The notes: generated by a model not told the origin, from the sequence alone. A DNA stretch of 64,000 bases from Treponema sp. (GCA_031256035.1 JAIRRJ010000069.1:1-64000); one strand, 5' to 3'; counted from the stretch's first letter, positions 7,222-15,672 are shown. Program-made: numbers and translations.

Positions 7222-9633
7222 ATGGATAAGAATCGGACATCTCTGGAATATGAATATGACCTGATGAAATACCGGCTTACCAGCGACGCGCTGGGCATAG
7301 CGCACTGGGATATGGACGTGGTGGACGGCGATCCCATCAACCCGAACAACCAGTTCACCTGGTCGCAGGAATTCCGCGATATGCTTAGGTTTAATGATGA
7401 ACACGATTTCCCCAATATCCTGTCAAGCTGGAGTGATCGCCTCCATCCTGAAGATAAAGAGCGGACACTGAATGCGTTTGAAGCGCACATTATCGACCGT
7501 ACCGGAAAGACGCCGTACGATTTGGAATACCGCCTTTTGCTGAAGAACGGTGAGTACCGCTGGTTCCGCGCTTTCGGAACCACATTGCGGAACGAAACGG
7601 GCATACCTATTAGGGTTGCGGGCGCGTTGATGGACATAGAGGAAGAAAAACAGACAAAAAACCAACTGCTTATTATGTCAAGCATAGTCCATAACTCTCC
7701 CCACTCAATAACCTACAAAAAAATAAGCGGCGAATGTCTGTATATCAACCCTGCCGCTTCCACGATGTCAGGACATACGCGGGAAGAACTTATGAAGGAT
7801 TACGTTGGGTTACTGTTCAGCGAAACAGAGCCAAACGCGTCAAAAATGATAGCAGAGGGGCTGCGCAAAGACGGATATATGCAATACGAGCTTACGGCAA
7901 AGTTAAAAAACGATGAAAAAAGAATCTTGGCGGGAACGTCATTCATGGTAGATTCAGGCTCGTTCGCGACCATCGTATCTGACGTAACCGAAATGCGAAA
8001 ACATGAGCGGGAAAAAATAGAGGCGATGAATGAATTGGAATCGGCGCTTAAACAGGCAAAAGCCGCAAGCAAAGCAAAAGGCGATTTCCTTTCCAATATG
8101 AGCCATGAAATGCGCACCCCCATGAACGCGATTATCGGCATGACGGCAATAGGTAAAAACGCCAAAGACATTGAGCAAAAAAACCATGCTCTGAACAAAA
8201 TCGGAGACGCTTCATCGCATCTCTTGGGCGTTATAAACGATGTGCTTGATATGGCGAAAATCGAAGCGGACAAATTGGAACTGTCGCCCATTGAGTATTG
8301 TTTTGAAAGAATGCTGCAAAAGGTAGTAACGGTCATCAGTTTCCGCGTGGATGAAAAACGCCAGCGCCTTTCCGTAAACATAGACAAAAATATACCGCGT
8401 TTTGTTGTGGGTGATGACCAGCGTTTGGCGCAGGTTATAACAAATCTTTTGGCTAACGCGGTGAAATTCACACCCGAAGAAGGCAGTGTCCACCTTGAGG
8501 CATCTTTTATCGGAGAGACTTCAGACCTGCGGTCTGTAGACCATGGGTCTGGCGGGGTTTGCGAACTGCGTATCGAAGTAACCGACTCAGGAATCGGCAT
8601 AGCTCCCGAACAGCACGATAAAGTTTTTAAACCGTTTGAACAGGCTGAAAGCGGAATAAGCCGCAAGTTCGGCGGCACCGGACTGGGGCTGGTTATTTCC
8701 AAACGGATCATTGAGCTTATGGACGGCAATATTCACCTTGAATCGGAACTAGGCAAAGGAACGAAATTTATTTTCACCATAAAAGTCGGACGCGGAAAAA
8801 AGAGTCCGGGGTCTTTGCTTGCCCCCAATGTCAACTGGAAAAACATACGGATTCTGGTTGTCGATGACATGATCGAAACGTGCAATCAATTTAAGGATAT
8901 ATTCGGCAACCTTGGCATACAGTGCGATGTTGCATCAGACGGACAGGAAGCATGGAACATTATTGAAAAACGCGGCGAATATGATATTTATTTTATTGAC
9001 TGGCGTATGCCCGTCATGGACGGAATTGAACTGACAAGGCTGATCAAATCGCGCAAAGGAAGCCGCCCGTCTGTCGTTACCATGATTACGGCGGCGGACT
9101 GGGAGCAAATTAAAGATGAAGCAATTGAAGCCGGTGTTGACAAATGTTTATTGAAGCCGTTATTTTCATCCATGCTTATTGACTGCGTAAACGAATGTCT
9201 GGGCGTGGATCAAAATAAAGATGAAGACATAGCAATCGGGGAAGGCGAGTTTGCAGGCAAAAGGTTACTCGTTGCAGAGGACATTGAAATCAACCGCGAA
9301 ATACTCATAGCGCTTTTGGAAAACACCGGGCTGGTTATCGACTGCGCCGAAAACGGTAAAGAAGCGCTAATAATGATAACAACTGATCCCGAAAAATACG
9401 ATGTGGTATTCATGGATGTGCAAATGCCGGAAATGGACGGGCTGGAAGCCACACGGTGTATTCGCGCCTTGCCCGGACACAGAAGAGAAAAACTGCCGAT
9501 TATAGCGATGACCGCCAATGTTTTTAAGTCAGACATTGACGATTGCCTTACGGCTGGCATGGACGCTCATCTTGGCAAGCCGCTTGATATTGACGATGTG
9601 CTTGAAAAACTGCGTAAGTATTTAAGACGGTAA
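7222..9633 (+). CDS. Soluble hybrid histidine kinase with two receiver domains
   Basis: The 803-residue protein has no membrane segment. Domain order: a PAS domain (about 20-140, with the PAS_3-like YRWFRAFGTTLRNETG), a second PAS domain (about 150-260), HisKA with the phospho-accepting His295 in NMSHEMRTPMNAI, HATPase (DSGIGIAPE, FGGTGLGLVISKRI), receiver 1 (phosphorylatable Asp593 in FIDWRMPVMDG) and receiver 2 (Asp732 in FMDVQMPEMDGLEA). No Hpt or output domain is present, so signal must leave to another protein. A palindromic insertion lies in the HATPase coding region at 8521-8552. The paired direct repeats at 7099-7140 suggest regulation in common with the two lipoprotein genes upstream. 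Confidence 0.9.
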   Translation: MDKNRTSLEYEYDLMKYRLTSDALGIAHWDMDVVDGDPINPNNQFTWSQEFRDMLRFNDEHDFPNILSSWSDRLHPEDKERTLNAFEAHIIDRTGKTPYDLEYRLLLKNGEYRWFRAFGTTLRNETGIPIRVAGALMDIEEEKQTKNQLLIMSSIVHNSPHSITYKKISGECLYINPAASTMSGHTREELMKDYVGLLFSETEPNASKMIAEGLRKDGYMQYELTAKLKNDEKRILAGTSFMVDSGSFATIVSDVTEMRKHEREKIEAMNELESALKQAKAASKAKGDFLSNMSHEMRTPMNAIIGMTAIGKNAKDIEQKNHALNKIGDASSHLLGVINDVLDMAKIEADKLELSPIEYCFERMLQKVVTVISFRVDEKRQRLSVNIDKNIPRFVVGDDQRLAQVITNLLANAVKFTPEEGSVHLEASFIGETSDLRSVDHGSGGVCELRIEVTDSGIGIAPEQHDKVFKPFEQAESGISRKFGGTGLGLVISKRIIELMDGNIHLESELGKGTKFIFTIKVGRGKKSPGSLLAPNVNWKNIRILVVDDMIETCNQFKDIFGNLGIQCDVASDGQEAWNIIEKRGEYDIYFIDWRMPVMDGIELTRLIKSRKGSRPSVVTMITAADWEQIKDEAIEAGVDKCLLKPLFSSMLIDCVNECLGVDQNKDEDIAIGEGEFAGKRLLVAEDIEINREILIALLENTGLVIDCAENGKEALIMITTDPEKYDVVFMDVQMPEMDGLEATRCIRALPGHRREKLPIIAMTANVFKSDIDDCLTAGMDAHLGKPLDIDDVLEKLRKYLRR
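8521..8552. repeat. Palindromic insertion within the kinase ATPase domain
   Basis: CAGACC-TGC-GGTCTG (8522-8536) is followed directly by TAGACC-AT-GGGTCTG. It is translated as SDLRSVDHGSGG between the strands of the HATPase domain, where such loops vary between relatives, so it looks like a tolerated in-frame insertion. Confidence 0.45.
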
Positions 9634-9689
9634 ACCGTTATACGAACAGTTGTAAAAAGAGGTATTTTGAAAACTAAAAAAGTGTCTGT

Positions 9690-10157
9690 TCATGAGTCAC
9701 CAGAAAAAAGTTTCCCCGGCAAATCATCAGCTTTGTATTCAGCTTCCAGCAAAAGCCGCTTTTCTCCGGTCTGTTGTGCCGAGGTTTCGTCCGTGTAGCG
9801 GATAACAAGCTGAGGCGGGGTGTAACTGAATATTTTTTTCCACAGATTTGTCCCTTTTATCAATTCAGCCGAGATGATTTTTTCCTTCGGGATGAAAATA
9901 GTTTTTTCTTTCGGCTGTTCCTGCGCGGCAAAGCGGGTAAAAGCGTCTATCCATGTCATTTGCGGGAAATGATGAAAACGGAAGCCGCCCGATGTTGCGA
10001 TAATGAGTCCCCAAATACCGCCCCATTTTTTATTGTCGAATTCATCCCAGCCGGAAACATACTTCCCCAGACCCCGCGCCAGAACTTTTTCACCCAGTTT
10101 TTCTTCGTATTCCTGCCAAAAAGCATCCGCCGCTTTTTCAGTTTTTCTGAACAGCAT
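9690..10157 (-). CDS. Conserved hypothetical protein, Trp/aromatic-rich
   Basis: The product of about 155 residues is not recognised. It is soluble, with an aromatic middle section (SGWDEFDNKKWGGIWGL, GFRFHHFPQMTW) and a charged C-terminal half. ATG at 10157 is preferred because AAGGA lies nine bases upstream; a TTG two codons earlier is also in frame. The start overlaps the end of the DUF1667 gene by 20 bases, so it is probably the last gene of the oxidoreductase operon. It is convergent with the kinase gene. No function is proposed. Confidence 0.65.
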   Translation of the reverse strand: MLFRKTEKAADAFWQEYEEKLGEKVLARGLGKYVSGWDEFDNKKWGGIWGLIIATSGGFRFHHFPQMTWIDAFTRFAAQEQPKEKTIFIPKEKIISAELIKGTNLWKKIFSYTPPQLVIRYTDETSAQQTGEKRLLLEAEYKADDLPGKLFSGDS

Positions 10158-10548
10158 AACCAAATGTCCTTGTGGCGATTACGTTGATCCCGGCATCCTT
10201 ACAGCCGGCATCATTCCAATCGGCGATTACGACATCACCCGCTTTTACGGGAAGGGCAACGGTTGTTTTGTAAATGTCCGCTAACAATGCCGGAATCTTT
10301 TCCCGCGGGCAGGGAGAAACAGTCTTTACAGGAACACGCTGTACTAAGCTTTCTGCGCCTTCAACACGGCAAGTCGCGGTTACAACACGCTTAGGAGCGC
10401 GGATTTCTTCCCGCGCATAAACTGCGCCGCGGGGACAGCGGTTGCCTGTTACGGAAAGTCCGTCCACGGACAAGTTGTCTGCGGACGACATATCCGCAAC
10501 TTCCAGAGAACAGCCGATGGGGCATACAATACAGGTCAAGCTTCGCAT
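10138..10548 (-). CDS. DUF1667 protein, partner of GlpA-like oxidoreductase
   Basis: The 136-residue product begins with a cysteine motif, CIVCPIGC, and continues with NRCPRGAVYAREEI and RVPVKTVSPCP, the pattern of DUF1667 proteins. These small proteins are usually encoded with a two-part FAD oxidoreductase of the glycerol-3-phosphate dehydrogenase type, as here, and the cysteines may bind an iron-sulfur centre. It lies eight bases after the flavoprotein gene. Residues about 18-35 (MSSADNLSVDGLS) come from a palindromic insertion at 10462-10486 that separates the cysteine motif from the conserved NRCPRG. Confidence 0.85.
   Translation of the reverse strand: MRSLTCIVCPIGCSLEVADMSSADNLSVDGLSVTGNRCPRGAVYAREEIRAPKRVVTATCRVEGAESLVQRVPVKTVSPCPREKIPALLADIYKTTVALPVKAGDVVIADWNDAGCKDAGINVIATRTFGYAVQKN
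10462..10486. repeat. Palindromic insertion in the DUF1667 gene
   Basis: Two 12-base arms, GTCCACGGACAA and TTGTCTGCGGAC, are imperfect reverse complements around one base. A related palindrome with the same ACAA-N-TTGTCTG core lies inside ppk at 20223-20242. Confidence 0.5.
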
Positions 10549-10556
10549 AACACTTC

Positions 10557-11819
10557 CTAATTAATAATGAATTCCAAAATGGAATCTGAATTTACCTCAT
10601 GCCCTTCAAAATCCTTCGGGCCGATTTTCAGACTGATCATTTCCGAAGGCTGAACATGGCGTTGTTTTATGCTGCGGACTACTCGGTTATCAAGGCGGAG
10701 TTCAAGCACAGCATCGCTTTTAACAATCATTGAACGGAGATAAATCTGATTTTCACGTTCAGGCGCAATCCGCGCGGGGTTCACATAACGCACATGGGAA
10801 CCCGCTCTGGTTCGTATCTGCAAAGCGGGGCGCTCTCCGCGAAGCCACTGCGCGGCAAAACGTCCGGCGCGTCTGCTTTCTTCGCAGACCCAGTCAACAA
10901 GATCGTGAACATGCAGTACATTGCCGCAGGCGAAAACTCCGTCAACATTGGTCATGAGGCTAGAATCAACCGAAGGACCGTTTGTAACATTGTTCATCTC
11001 CACTCCGGCGGCTCTGGACAATTCGTTCTCAGGGACCAGCCCAACCGACAGCAGCACCGTGTCGCAGTCTATGCGGAAACTTTTGTCCGGCGCAAGGACG
11101 CCGTTTTGCATCGGTGTAACTTCGATCCCCTCCACGCGGTCATTGCCGAAAATGCCTGTGGTCTGAGACGAAAGGTAAAGAGGAATATCAAAATCCCGCA
11201 GGCACTGAACAATGTTACGCGTAAGACCGGCGGGATAGGGCATAATTTCCACCACGGCTTTTACCTTGCAGCCCACCCAGCTCATGCGCCGCGCCATGAT
11301 CAGCCCGATGTCGCCCGAACCGATAACAACAACTTCCTTGCCGGGAATGTAGCCTTCAATATTCACCAAACGCTGGGCAAGCCCCGCTGTGAAAATTCCC
11401 GCAGGGCGTGAGCCGGGTATCCGCACATTGCCGCGATTGCGTTCGCGGCAGCCCATCGCAAGCAGCACGGCGCGGCTTTGTATCCGCATTGCGCCGGACG
11501 GAGAGACGCAGTGCAGGGAATGGACAGCAACCGGAGAATGAGGGGCGGTAAATTGGGTTACAGTGGTATCAGTGTAGACCGCGATTTTTGATTTTGTTAC
11601 GCGCTCAATAAAACGTTCCGCAAATTCGGGACCGGTGAGTTCTTCGGAGAATTCGTGCAGACCGAAACCATTGTGGATGCACTGCATGAGAATCCCGCCG
11701 AGGTGATTCTCCCTCTCAATGATTGCGCATGTGAAACCATCTGCCTCCAGTTCAAGAGCCGCCGCCATTCCCGCAGCTCCTCCGCCGATCACAACCGCGT
11801 CGTATTGCAGTTCTTTCAT
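10557..11819 (-). CDS. FAD-dependent pyridine nucleotide-disulfide oxidoreductase (GlpB/BfmB-like partner)
   Basis: The 420-residue protein has an N-terminal FAD-binding Rossmann motif (AVVIGGGAAGMAAALELE), a second NAD(P)-binding motif (VVIGSGDIGLIMARRM) and the late FAD motif (NVDGVFACGNVLHVHD). It is the middle gene of a three-gene set (GlpA-like flavoprotein, this protein, DUF1667) known in many anaerobes and annotated as anaerobic glycerol-3-phosphate dehydrogenase-like. Its start overlaps the stop of the upstream gene (ATGA), indicating translational coupling. The electron acceptor is not clear from sequence. Confidence 0.85.
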   Translation of the reverse strand: MKELQYDAVVIGGGAAGMAAALELEADGFTCAIIERENHLGGILMQCIHNGFGLHEFSEELTGPEFAERFIERVTKSKIAVYTDTTVTQFTAPHSPVAVHSLHCVSPSGAMRIQSRAVLLAMGCRERNRGNVRIPGSRPAGIFTAGLAQRLVNIEGYIPGKEVVVIGSGDIGLIMARRMSWVGCKVKAVVEIMPYPAGLTRNIVQCLRDFDIPLYLSSQTTGIFGNDRVEGIEVTPMQNGVLAPDKSFRIDCDTVLLSVGLVPENELSRAAGVEMNNVTNGPSVDSSLMTNVDGVFACGNVLHVHDLVDWVCEESRRAGRFAAQWLRGERPALQIRTRAGSHVRYVNPARIAPERENQIYLRSMIVKSDAVLELRLDNRVVRSIKQRHVQPSEMISLKIGPKDFEGHEVNSDSILEFIIN

Positions 11820-13240
11820 AACGCGGCCTCCAGCAGGCGGCTTTTTCCGCCATGTTTTGTAACTTCACTCCATGAAAGACCAGTTTCCCTCATTATGATT
11901 TTGATGATCTTGTAGGTGCAAAATCCTCCCTGGCATCGCCCCATTTGTGCGCGGGTAAAATATTTTATTCCGTCAAGAGTAGTGTGTCCAAGTTTTACCG
12001 CCTGCACAATTTCAGCTTCACTGACATTCTCGCAGCGGCAGACAAGGTTGCCCCATGCCGGGTCTTTGTTGATAAAGTTGTCCAGTTCGTTGAAATTAAG
12101 TTCCCTTGCGCGAGGGTGATCTTCGACTAAAGGATTCCAGCCCGGCTTTTCAGTCAGTACGAGTCCCATCTCCAACAGAATATTTTTTACATACTCGCCG
12201 ATTGCGGGTGATGCTGTAAGCCCCGGACTTTGAATACCCGCCACCTGCACAAATGCGGGCGCTTTTTTTGACGCTTCGATATAAAAATCTTCTCCCAAGC
12301 ACGGGCGCAGTCCCGCAAAAGAAGTGATAACATCATTTTGACTAAGAGACGGTATCATGGTCTTTCCTGAAACAAGAATCTGATCCAGCCTGTTTGCGGT
12401 AGTTGAAAAATCGCCCTTGTCATCGACAGCATCGGCGGTAGGGCCTACAAGCGCGGTTCCTTCCACAGTGGGGATAACAAGCATCCCCTTTGAAACTGAA
12501 GTCGGAACAGGAAAGACCACTCTGGAAGGGTATGCTTTGGTCAGTTTGTCCAGAAGAAAGTACTCGCCCTTTCTCGCGCTGATTTTAAATTCCTCGCCGC
12601 CTAATATTTTTGACACTTCATCCGCAAAAAGACCGGCGGCATTTATCGCATAACGGGTTTTTATCTCCCTGCCGTCTTCGGCGCGGATTGTCCATAAATC
12701 TTTATCCCGATGTGCCTCGTTCACGCCAAAATTGGTAAGCAGCGTAACACCGTTTTTCAGCGCCGACTCGACCAGCGCGAAAACAAAACGGTAAGGTTCG
12801 ATAATTCCGCCGCCGGGAGCGTAAAGCCCGCCCACAACATCCGCCGACAGCTTCGGTTCAAGTTCAAGTATCCTGTGGCGCGAACAAAGTTCAATCCCGA
12901 TAACTTCGTTCTCGACCCCCTGCATGTAAAGATGTTCGACCGCCTTCATCTCTTCATCATGAAGCGCCGCGACAATTACACCGCACCTGCGGAACGGGAA
13001 ATTGAGTTCCTGCCTGAGCCGGTCAAACATCAGGTTGCCCTGAATCTCCAGCCGCGCCTTGAGGTATTTTTTGTTATGATGAAATCCGCCGTGAATTATT
13101 CCGGAATTGGCCTTGGAAGTTCCGAATGACACATCCGCGGCTTTTTCAAGCACAACGGTTTTGATATTGTAAGCCGAAAGACGGCGGGCTATGTTTGCGC
13201 CGCAGACTCCGCAACCCAAAATCGCGACATCAAAGTCCAT
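11816..13240 (-). CDS. GlpA-like FAD-dependent dehydrogenase with C-terminal [2Fe-2S] domain
   Basis: The 474-residue protein starts with an FAD motif (VAILGCGVCGANIARRLS) followed by a DAO-type oxidoreductase body (GTSKANSGIIHGG). Its C-terminal ~90 residues form a BFD-like [2Fe-2S] domain with cysteines in VCRCENVSEAEI and GRCQGGFC. This architecture fits GlpA or 2-hydroxyglutarate-type dehydrogenases. It heads an operon with the second flavoprotein and DUF1667 protein. Glycerol 3-phosphate is the likely substrate by family, but other 2-hydroxy acids cannot be excluded. Confidence 0.88.
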   Translation of the reverse strand: MDFDVAILGCGVCGANIARRLSAYNIKTVVLEKAADVSFGTSKANSGIIHGGFHHNKKYLKARLEIQGNLMFDRLRQELNFPFRRCGVIVAALHDEEMKAVEHLYMQGVENEVIGIELCSRHRILELEPKLSADVVGGLYAPGGGIIEPYRFVFALVESALKNGVTLLTNFGVNEAHRDKDLWTIRAEDGREIKTRYAINAAGLFADEVSKILGGEEFKISARKGEYFLLDKLTKAYPSRVVFPVPTSVSKGMLVIPTVEGTALVGPTADAVDDKGDFSTTANRLDQILVSGKTMIPSLSQNDVITSFAGLRPCLGEDFYIEASKKAPAFVQVAGIQSPGLTASPAIGEYVKNILLEMGLVLTEKPGWNPLVEDHPRARELNFNELDNFINKDPAWGNLVCRCENVSEAEIVQAVKLGHTTLDGIKYFTRAQMGRCQGGFCTYKIIKIIMRETGLSWSEVTKHGGKSRLLEAAL

Positions 13241-13299
13241 AGTTAATTGTACAGGCTGGCGCGCATTTTTGCTACATGTGATATAATTCCCGTAATATT

Positions 13300-14262
13300 A
13301 TGCTGATTGATATTGCATTGATAATTCTGGGGATGGCGTTGCTGATAAAGGGCGGCAGCCTGTTGGTTGACGGCGCGTCATCATTGGCGCGGCGTTATAA
13401 AATATCCGAATTGACAATCGGGCTGACGATTGTCGCTTTCGGAACGTCAGCACCGGAATTTGTAATAAGTTTTACAGCAAACATCAATTCACATCCTGAA
13501 ATCGCCCTGGGAAATATAATTGGCAGTATTAATCTCAATCTGCTTTTAATTCTGGGAATTACGGGATTGATAGCGCCTGTTGCGGTTCAAAGAAACACCG
13601 TCCGTTATGAGATACCGTTTTCTTTGTTTGCGGCAGTTGTTCTGTTCCTGCTGGCAAATTACGGTTTTATCTCAGGAGGGAGAAATTTACTCACCCGCAT
13701 TGACGGCTTGATCCTGCTTGTGCTGTTCGGAGCATTTCTTTTTTATGTTTTCAAAAGCATGAAGACTGGCGAAACAAACGATGCTCAACCCGCGGCAAAA
13801 ATAATTTCTTTGGGAAAATCATTGTTATTTGTCATTCTGGGATTGGCTTTTCTTGTCTTTGGAGGAAGGGTTGTCGTTTACTCTGCGGTAAATTTGGCAC
13901 ATGCGCTGAATATCAGTGAAAAAGTTATCGGACTCACTATTATAGCGTTTGGGACTTCACTGCCTGAACTGGTAACATCAGTTACCGCTATCATTAAAAA
14001 GAGCGATGACATTGCTGTCGGAAACATAATCGGCTCGAATATTTTTAACATACTGTTGATATTAGGTGCAAGCGCGTTGGCGCGTCCCATGGAATACTCG
14101 CCTGTTTTTAATAAGGATATTTGTATTTATTTTTTAGGCTCTTTGCTTTTGTTTTTGGCAATGTTTACAGGCAAGAAAAGAAAAATTGATCGCTGGGAAG
14201 CCGCGATTTTTGTTCTGCTTTATGCGGGATATGTGGTTTATATGATAATGAAAAATGAGTAA
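13300..14262 (+). CDS. Calcium/sodium antiporter, YrbG-type (CaCA family)
   Basis: The 320-residue protein has about ten membrane segments and the two inverted alpha-repeat signatures of the family: LTIVAFGTSAPEFVISF near residue 45 and LTIIAFGTSLPELVTSV near residue 210, each followed by a GNIIGS motif. These exchange Na+ (and sometimes K+) for Ca2+ across the inner membrane. It is divergent from the oxidoreductase operon and is followed after 11 bases by the DUF4838-like gene. Confidence 0.92.
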   Translation: MLIDIALIILGMALLIKGGSLLVDGASSLARRYKISELTIGLTIVAFGTSAPEFVISFTANINSHPEIALGNIIGSINLNLLLILGITGLIAPVAVQRNTVRYEIPFSLFAAVVLFLLANYGFISGGRNLLTRIDGLILLVLFGAFLFYVFKSMKTGETNDAQPAAKIISLGKSLLFVILGLAFLVFGGRVVVYSAVNLAHALNISEKVIGLTIIAFGTSLPELVTSVTAIIKKSDDIAVGNIIGSNIFNILLILGASALARPMEYSPVFNKDICIYFLGSLLLFLAMFTGKKRKIDRWEAAIFVLLYAGYVVYMIMKNE

Positions 14263-14273
14263 GGAGAAAAGAC

Positions 14274-14999
14274 ATGACGAAGCCTGACCTTTCCGATAAT
14301 CAAACCATTCCGGCTTTTGCAACGAAGTTTCCAGCGCCGGAACGAAAGCGGCTGTTCATCAGTGTAAAAACAGGCGCGAAAGAACGGCTGGAACTTGTAA
14401 AATGGGCTGCCGAAAATAAATACGACGCTTTGGTTTTTTCATTAGGTGACAAATGTTTCAGCGCCGGCGGATTTGGCGGCGGAAGCGAATATGCGAAACT
14501 TGCAAAACAACACAACTTTATAATTGAAGCGGGAGGGCGCGACTTTTCCCTGCTGCTGCCGAAACGGCTGTTTCTGTTTCACCGCGATCTGTTCCGCATG
14601 GAGCATGGCAAACGGAAATCAAATCATCACTTCTGCCCGACCAATCCTGAAACAACATCCCGCATAAAAAAACGCGCGCGTCATTTGTTCAGCCGGGTCA
14701 TGGCGGGCGTAACCGTTCCGCGGGTCTTTCACCTTCTGCCCGATGAGGGGCATGAAAACACATGGTGCGCCTGCCCCGCCTGCCGCGCCTTCAATTACTC
14801 CGAACAGAACCTCATCACCGTCAATTCCGCCGCGGACGCGCTTGCAAGCATCGATCCGAATGCGCGGCTTTCGTTTTTTGATTATGAGATGGAACCGGAG
14901 GCAGAAACTGGCGCCGAGCCCGAAGGGCGATGGTTCCCGCCCGCGGGGATTGAGGCAAGGGAAAATATGTTCCGGCTAGCAGTGAGCAGTGAACAGTGA
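14274..14999 (+). CDS. DUF4838-like protein, possibly C-terminally truncated
   Basis: The 241-residue protein contains LPDEGHENTWCACPACRAF followed by NLITVNSAADALASIDPNAR, resembling DUF4838 proteins, which are often much longer and linked to glycan degradation. It lacks a signal peptide. Residues about 14-22 (AFATKFPAP) are encoded by a dispersed-repeat copy, and the last residues (AVSSEQ) together with the stop codon come from a 7-bp tandem repeat. Both ends thus look reshaped by repeats and the gene may be a shortened descendant. It has AAGGAG upstream and follows the antiporter closely. Confidence 0.55.
   Translation: MTKPDLSDNQTIPAFATKFPAPERKRLFISVKTGAKERLELVKWAAENKYDALVFSLGDKCFSAGGFGGGSEYAKLAKQHNFIIEAGGRDFSLLLPKRLFLFHRDLFRMEHGKRKSNHHFCPTNPETTSRIKKRARHLFSRVMAGVTVPRVFHLLPDEGHENTWCACPACRAFNYSEQNLITVNSAADALASIDPNARLSFFDYEMEPEAETGAEPEGRWFPPAGIEARENMFRLAVSSEQ
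14315..14338 (+). repeat. Dispersed in-gene repeat, copy 4
   Basis: Core TTTTGCAACGAAGTTTCC followed by AGCGCC. It is translated as FATKFPAP near the N-terminus of the DUF4838-like protein. Confidence 0.8.
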
Positions 15000-15010
15000 A
15001 CAGTGAACAG
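14980..15010 (+). repeat. Tandem 7-bp repeat (CAGTGAA) at a gene end
   Basis: Four units of CAGTGAG/CAGTGAA run from 14980 to 15007 and supply the last codons and stop of the DUF4838-like gene. A related string (CAGTGAACAGTTATCAGTGA and following bases) is repeated at 15359-15389, so this is a dispersed family. Confidence 0.75.
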
Positions 15011-15038
15011 TTATCAGTGAGTAGTGAAATCAGCCTTT

Positions 15039-15155
15039 TTATATTGCGTTGGTTTTTTTTATATCCGGTTGATGTTTTTCATATTTGCGGGCTACAAAGA
15101 AAATGAACAGACCAAGTATTGTAATAATTATTGAAATTATTAACTGAAAAACCAT
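15039..15155 (-). CDS. Possible small membrane protein (38 residues)
   Basis: A short frame begins at ATG 15155, with GAGAGG and AGGTTAAT just upstream forming a good ribosome binding site. The product begins MVFQLIISIIITILGLF and has one membrane segment (residues 3-21), then a basic and polar tail (ARKYEKHQPDIKK). It is on the same strand as the LRR lipoprotein gene at 15.8-17 kb. It is not recognised; the strong ribosome binding site plus membrane segment make it a reasonable small gene, but it is short. Confidence 0.45.
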   Translation of the reverse strand: MVFQLIISIIITILGLFIFFVARKYEKHQPDIKKTNAI

Positions 15156-15253
15156 ATTAACCTCTCATAATCCATTGTCTGATTAACTCGACAATGCTTA
15201 AAAAGCCAAGTGCGCTTACTCCTGGTCCGGCATATTTTAACACGATCATCAAT

Positions 15254-15349
15254 TTATTTTCTGGTGTTCATAAAATTCCCTGTATGCCTTCCAGAGTTTT
15301 GTTTATTTCGTCCAGTTTTCGACAACGATTTTTCCGTCTTTTTTGCCAT
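15254..15349 (-). CDS. Possible small basic protein (31 residues)
   Basis: The frame from ATG 15349 gives a lysine-rich product starting MAKKTEKSLSKTGRNKQ. It shares its MAKK start with the 15-codon frame at 15406-15453. No clear ribosome binding site is seen. It may be a decayed remnant rather than an expressed gene. Confidence 0.22.
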   Translation of the reverse strand: MAKKTEKSLSKTGRNKQNSGRHTGNFMNTRK

Positions 15350-15358
15350 GGATTAGGT

Positions 15359-15389
15359 CAGTGAACAGTTATCAGTGAATAGTGAGCAG
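15359..15389 (+). repeat. Second copy of the CAGTGAA-type repeat
   Basis: CAGTGAACAGTTATCAGTGA followed by ATAGTGAGCAG closely repeats the string at 14994-15028. It lies between two small minus-strand frames. Confidence 0.65.
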
Positions 15390-15405
15390 TTGTTTTTCAT
15401 CACTT

Positions 15406-15453
15406 TTATTTATATTCTTGTGCATATGGGTATTTCTTGTTTTTCTTTGCCAT
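15406..15453 (-). CDS. Very short frame with strong ribosome binding site (15 residues)
   Basis: ATG at 15453 is preceded by GAAGGAG at eight bases, a strong site, and the product reads MAKKNKKYPYAQEYK. It sits immediately downstream, on the minus strand, of the 21-bp tandem array. It could be a peptide gene, a leader peptide or a remnant of a gene whose body has been lost. Confidence 0.25.
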   Translation of the reverse strand: MAKKNKKYPYAQEYK

Positions 15454-15483
15454 GATTTTTCTCCTTCATCTCAATTAATTTTT

Positions 15484-15672
15484 AACCAAGCTCGCTCTGT
15501 TTTTAACGGAGCGCCGTTATTTTTTAAGATCGGTCTGTAAAAATTTAAGGTTCGTCTGTAAAATTTTAAGGTTGCTCTGTTAAATTTCACGGTCGCTCCG
15601 TTAATTTTTAAGGTTCGCCTGTTAATTTTTAACAGACGGCGCTTGATTTTTAATCAAGCGTTGCTGTTTTTT
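15484..15672 (-). repeat. Nine-unit 21-bp tandem array, minus strand reads as heptads
   Basis: Nine consecutive 21-base units start at 15484, 15505, 15526, 15547, 15568, 15589, 15610, 15631 and 15652, each ending in a T-run on the plus strand. On the minus strand one frame reads as seven-residue units (LKINRRT, LKINGAT, VKFNRAT, LKFYRRT, LNFYRPI) and ends at a stop just after the array. A TGA precedes the array in that frame and there is no ATG, GTG or TTG start. Neighbouring units are also partly complementary; CGCTTGATT-TTT-AATCAAGCG in the last two is a perfect 9-bp hairpin. Both a peptide-repeat and an RNA-structure reading are possible. Confidence 0.7.

Noticed and set aside
7800-8729. 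309-codon minus-strand frame inside the hybrid kinase gene
   Set aside because: Opposite strand of conserved HisKA and HATPase motifs; Ser-rich nonsense composition.
15484-15672. CRISPR array suggested by regularly spaced repeats
   Set aside because: Units are contiguous with no spacers, and no cas genes are nearby.
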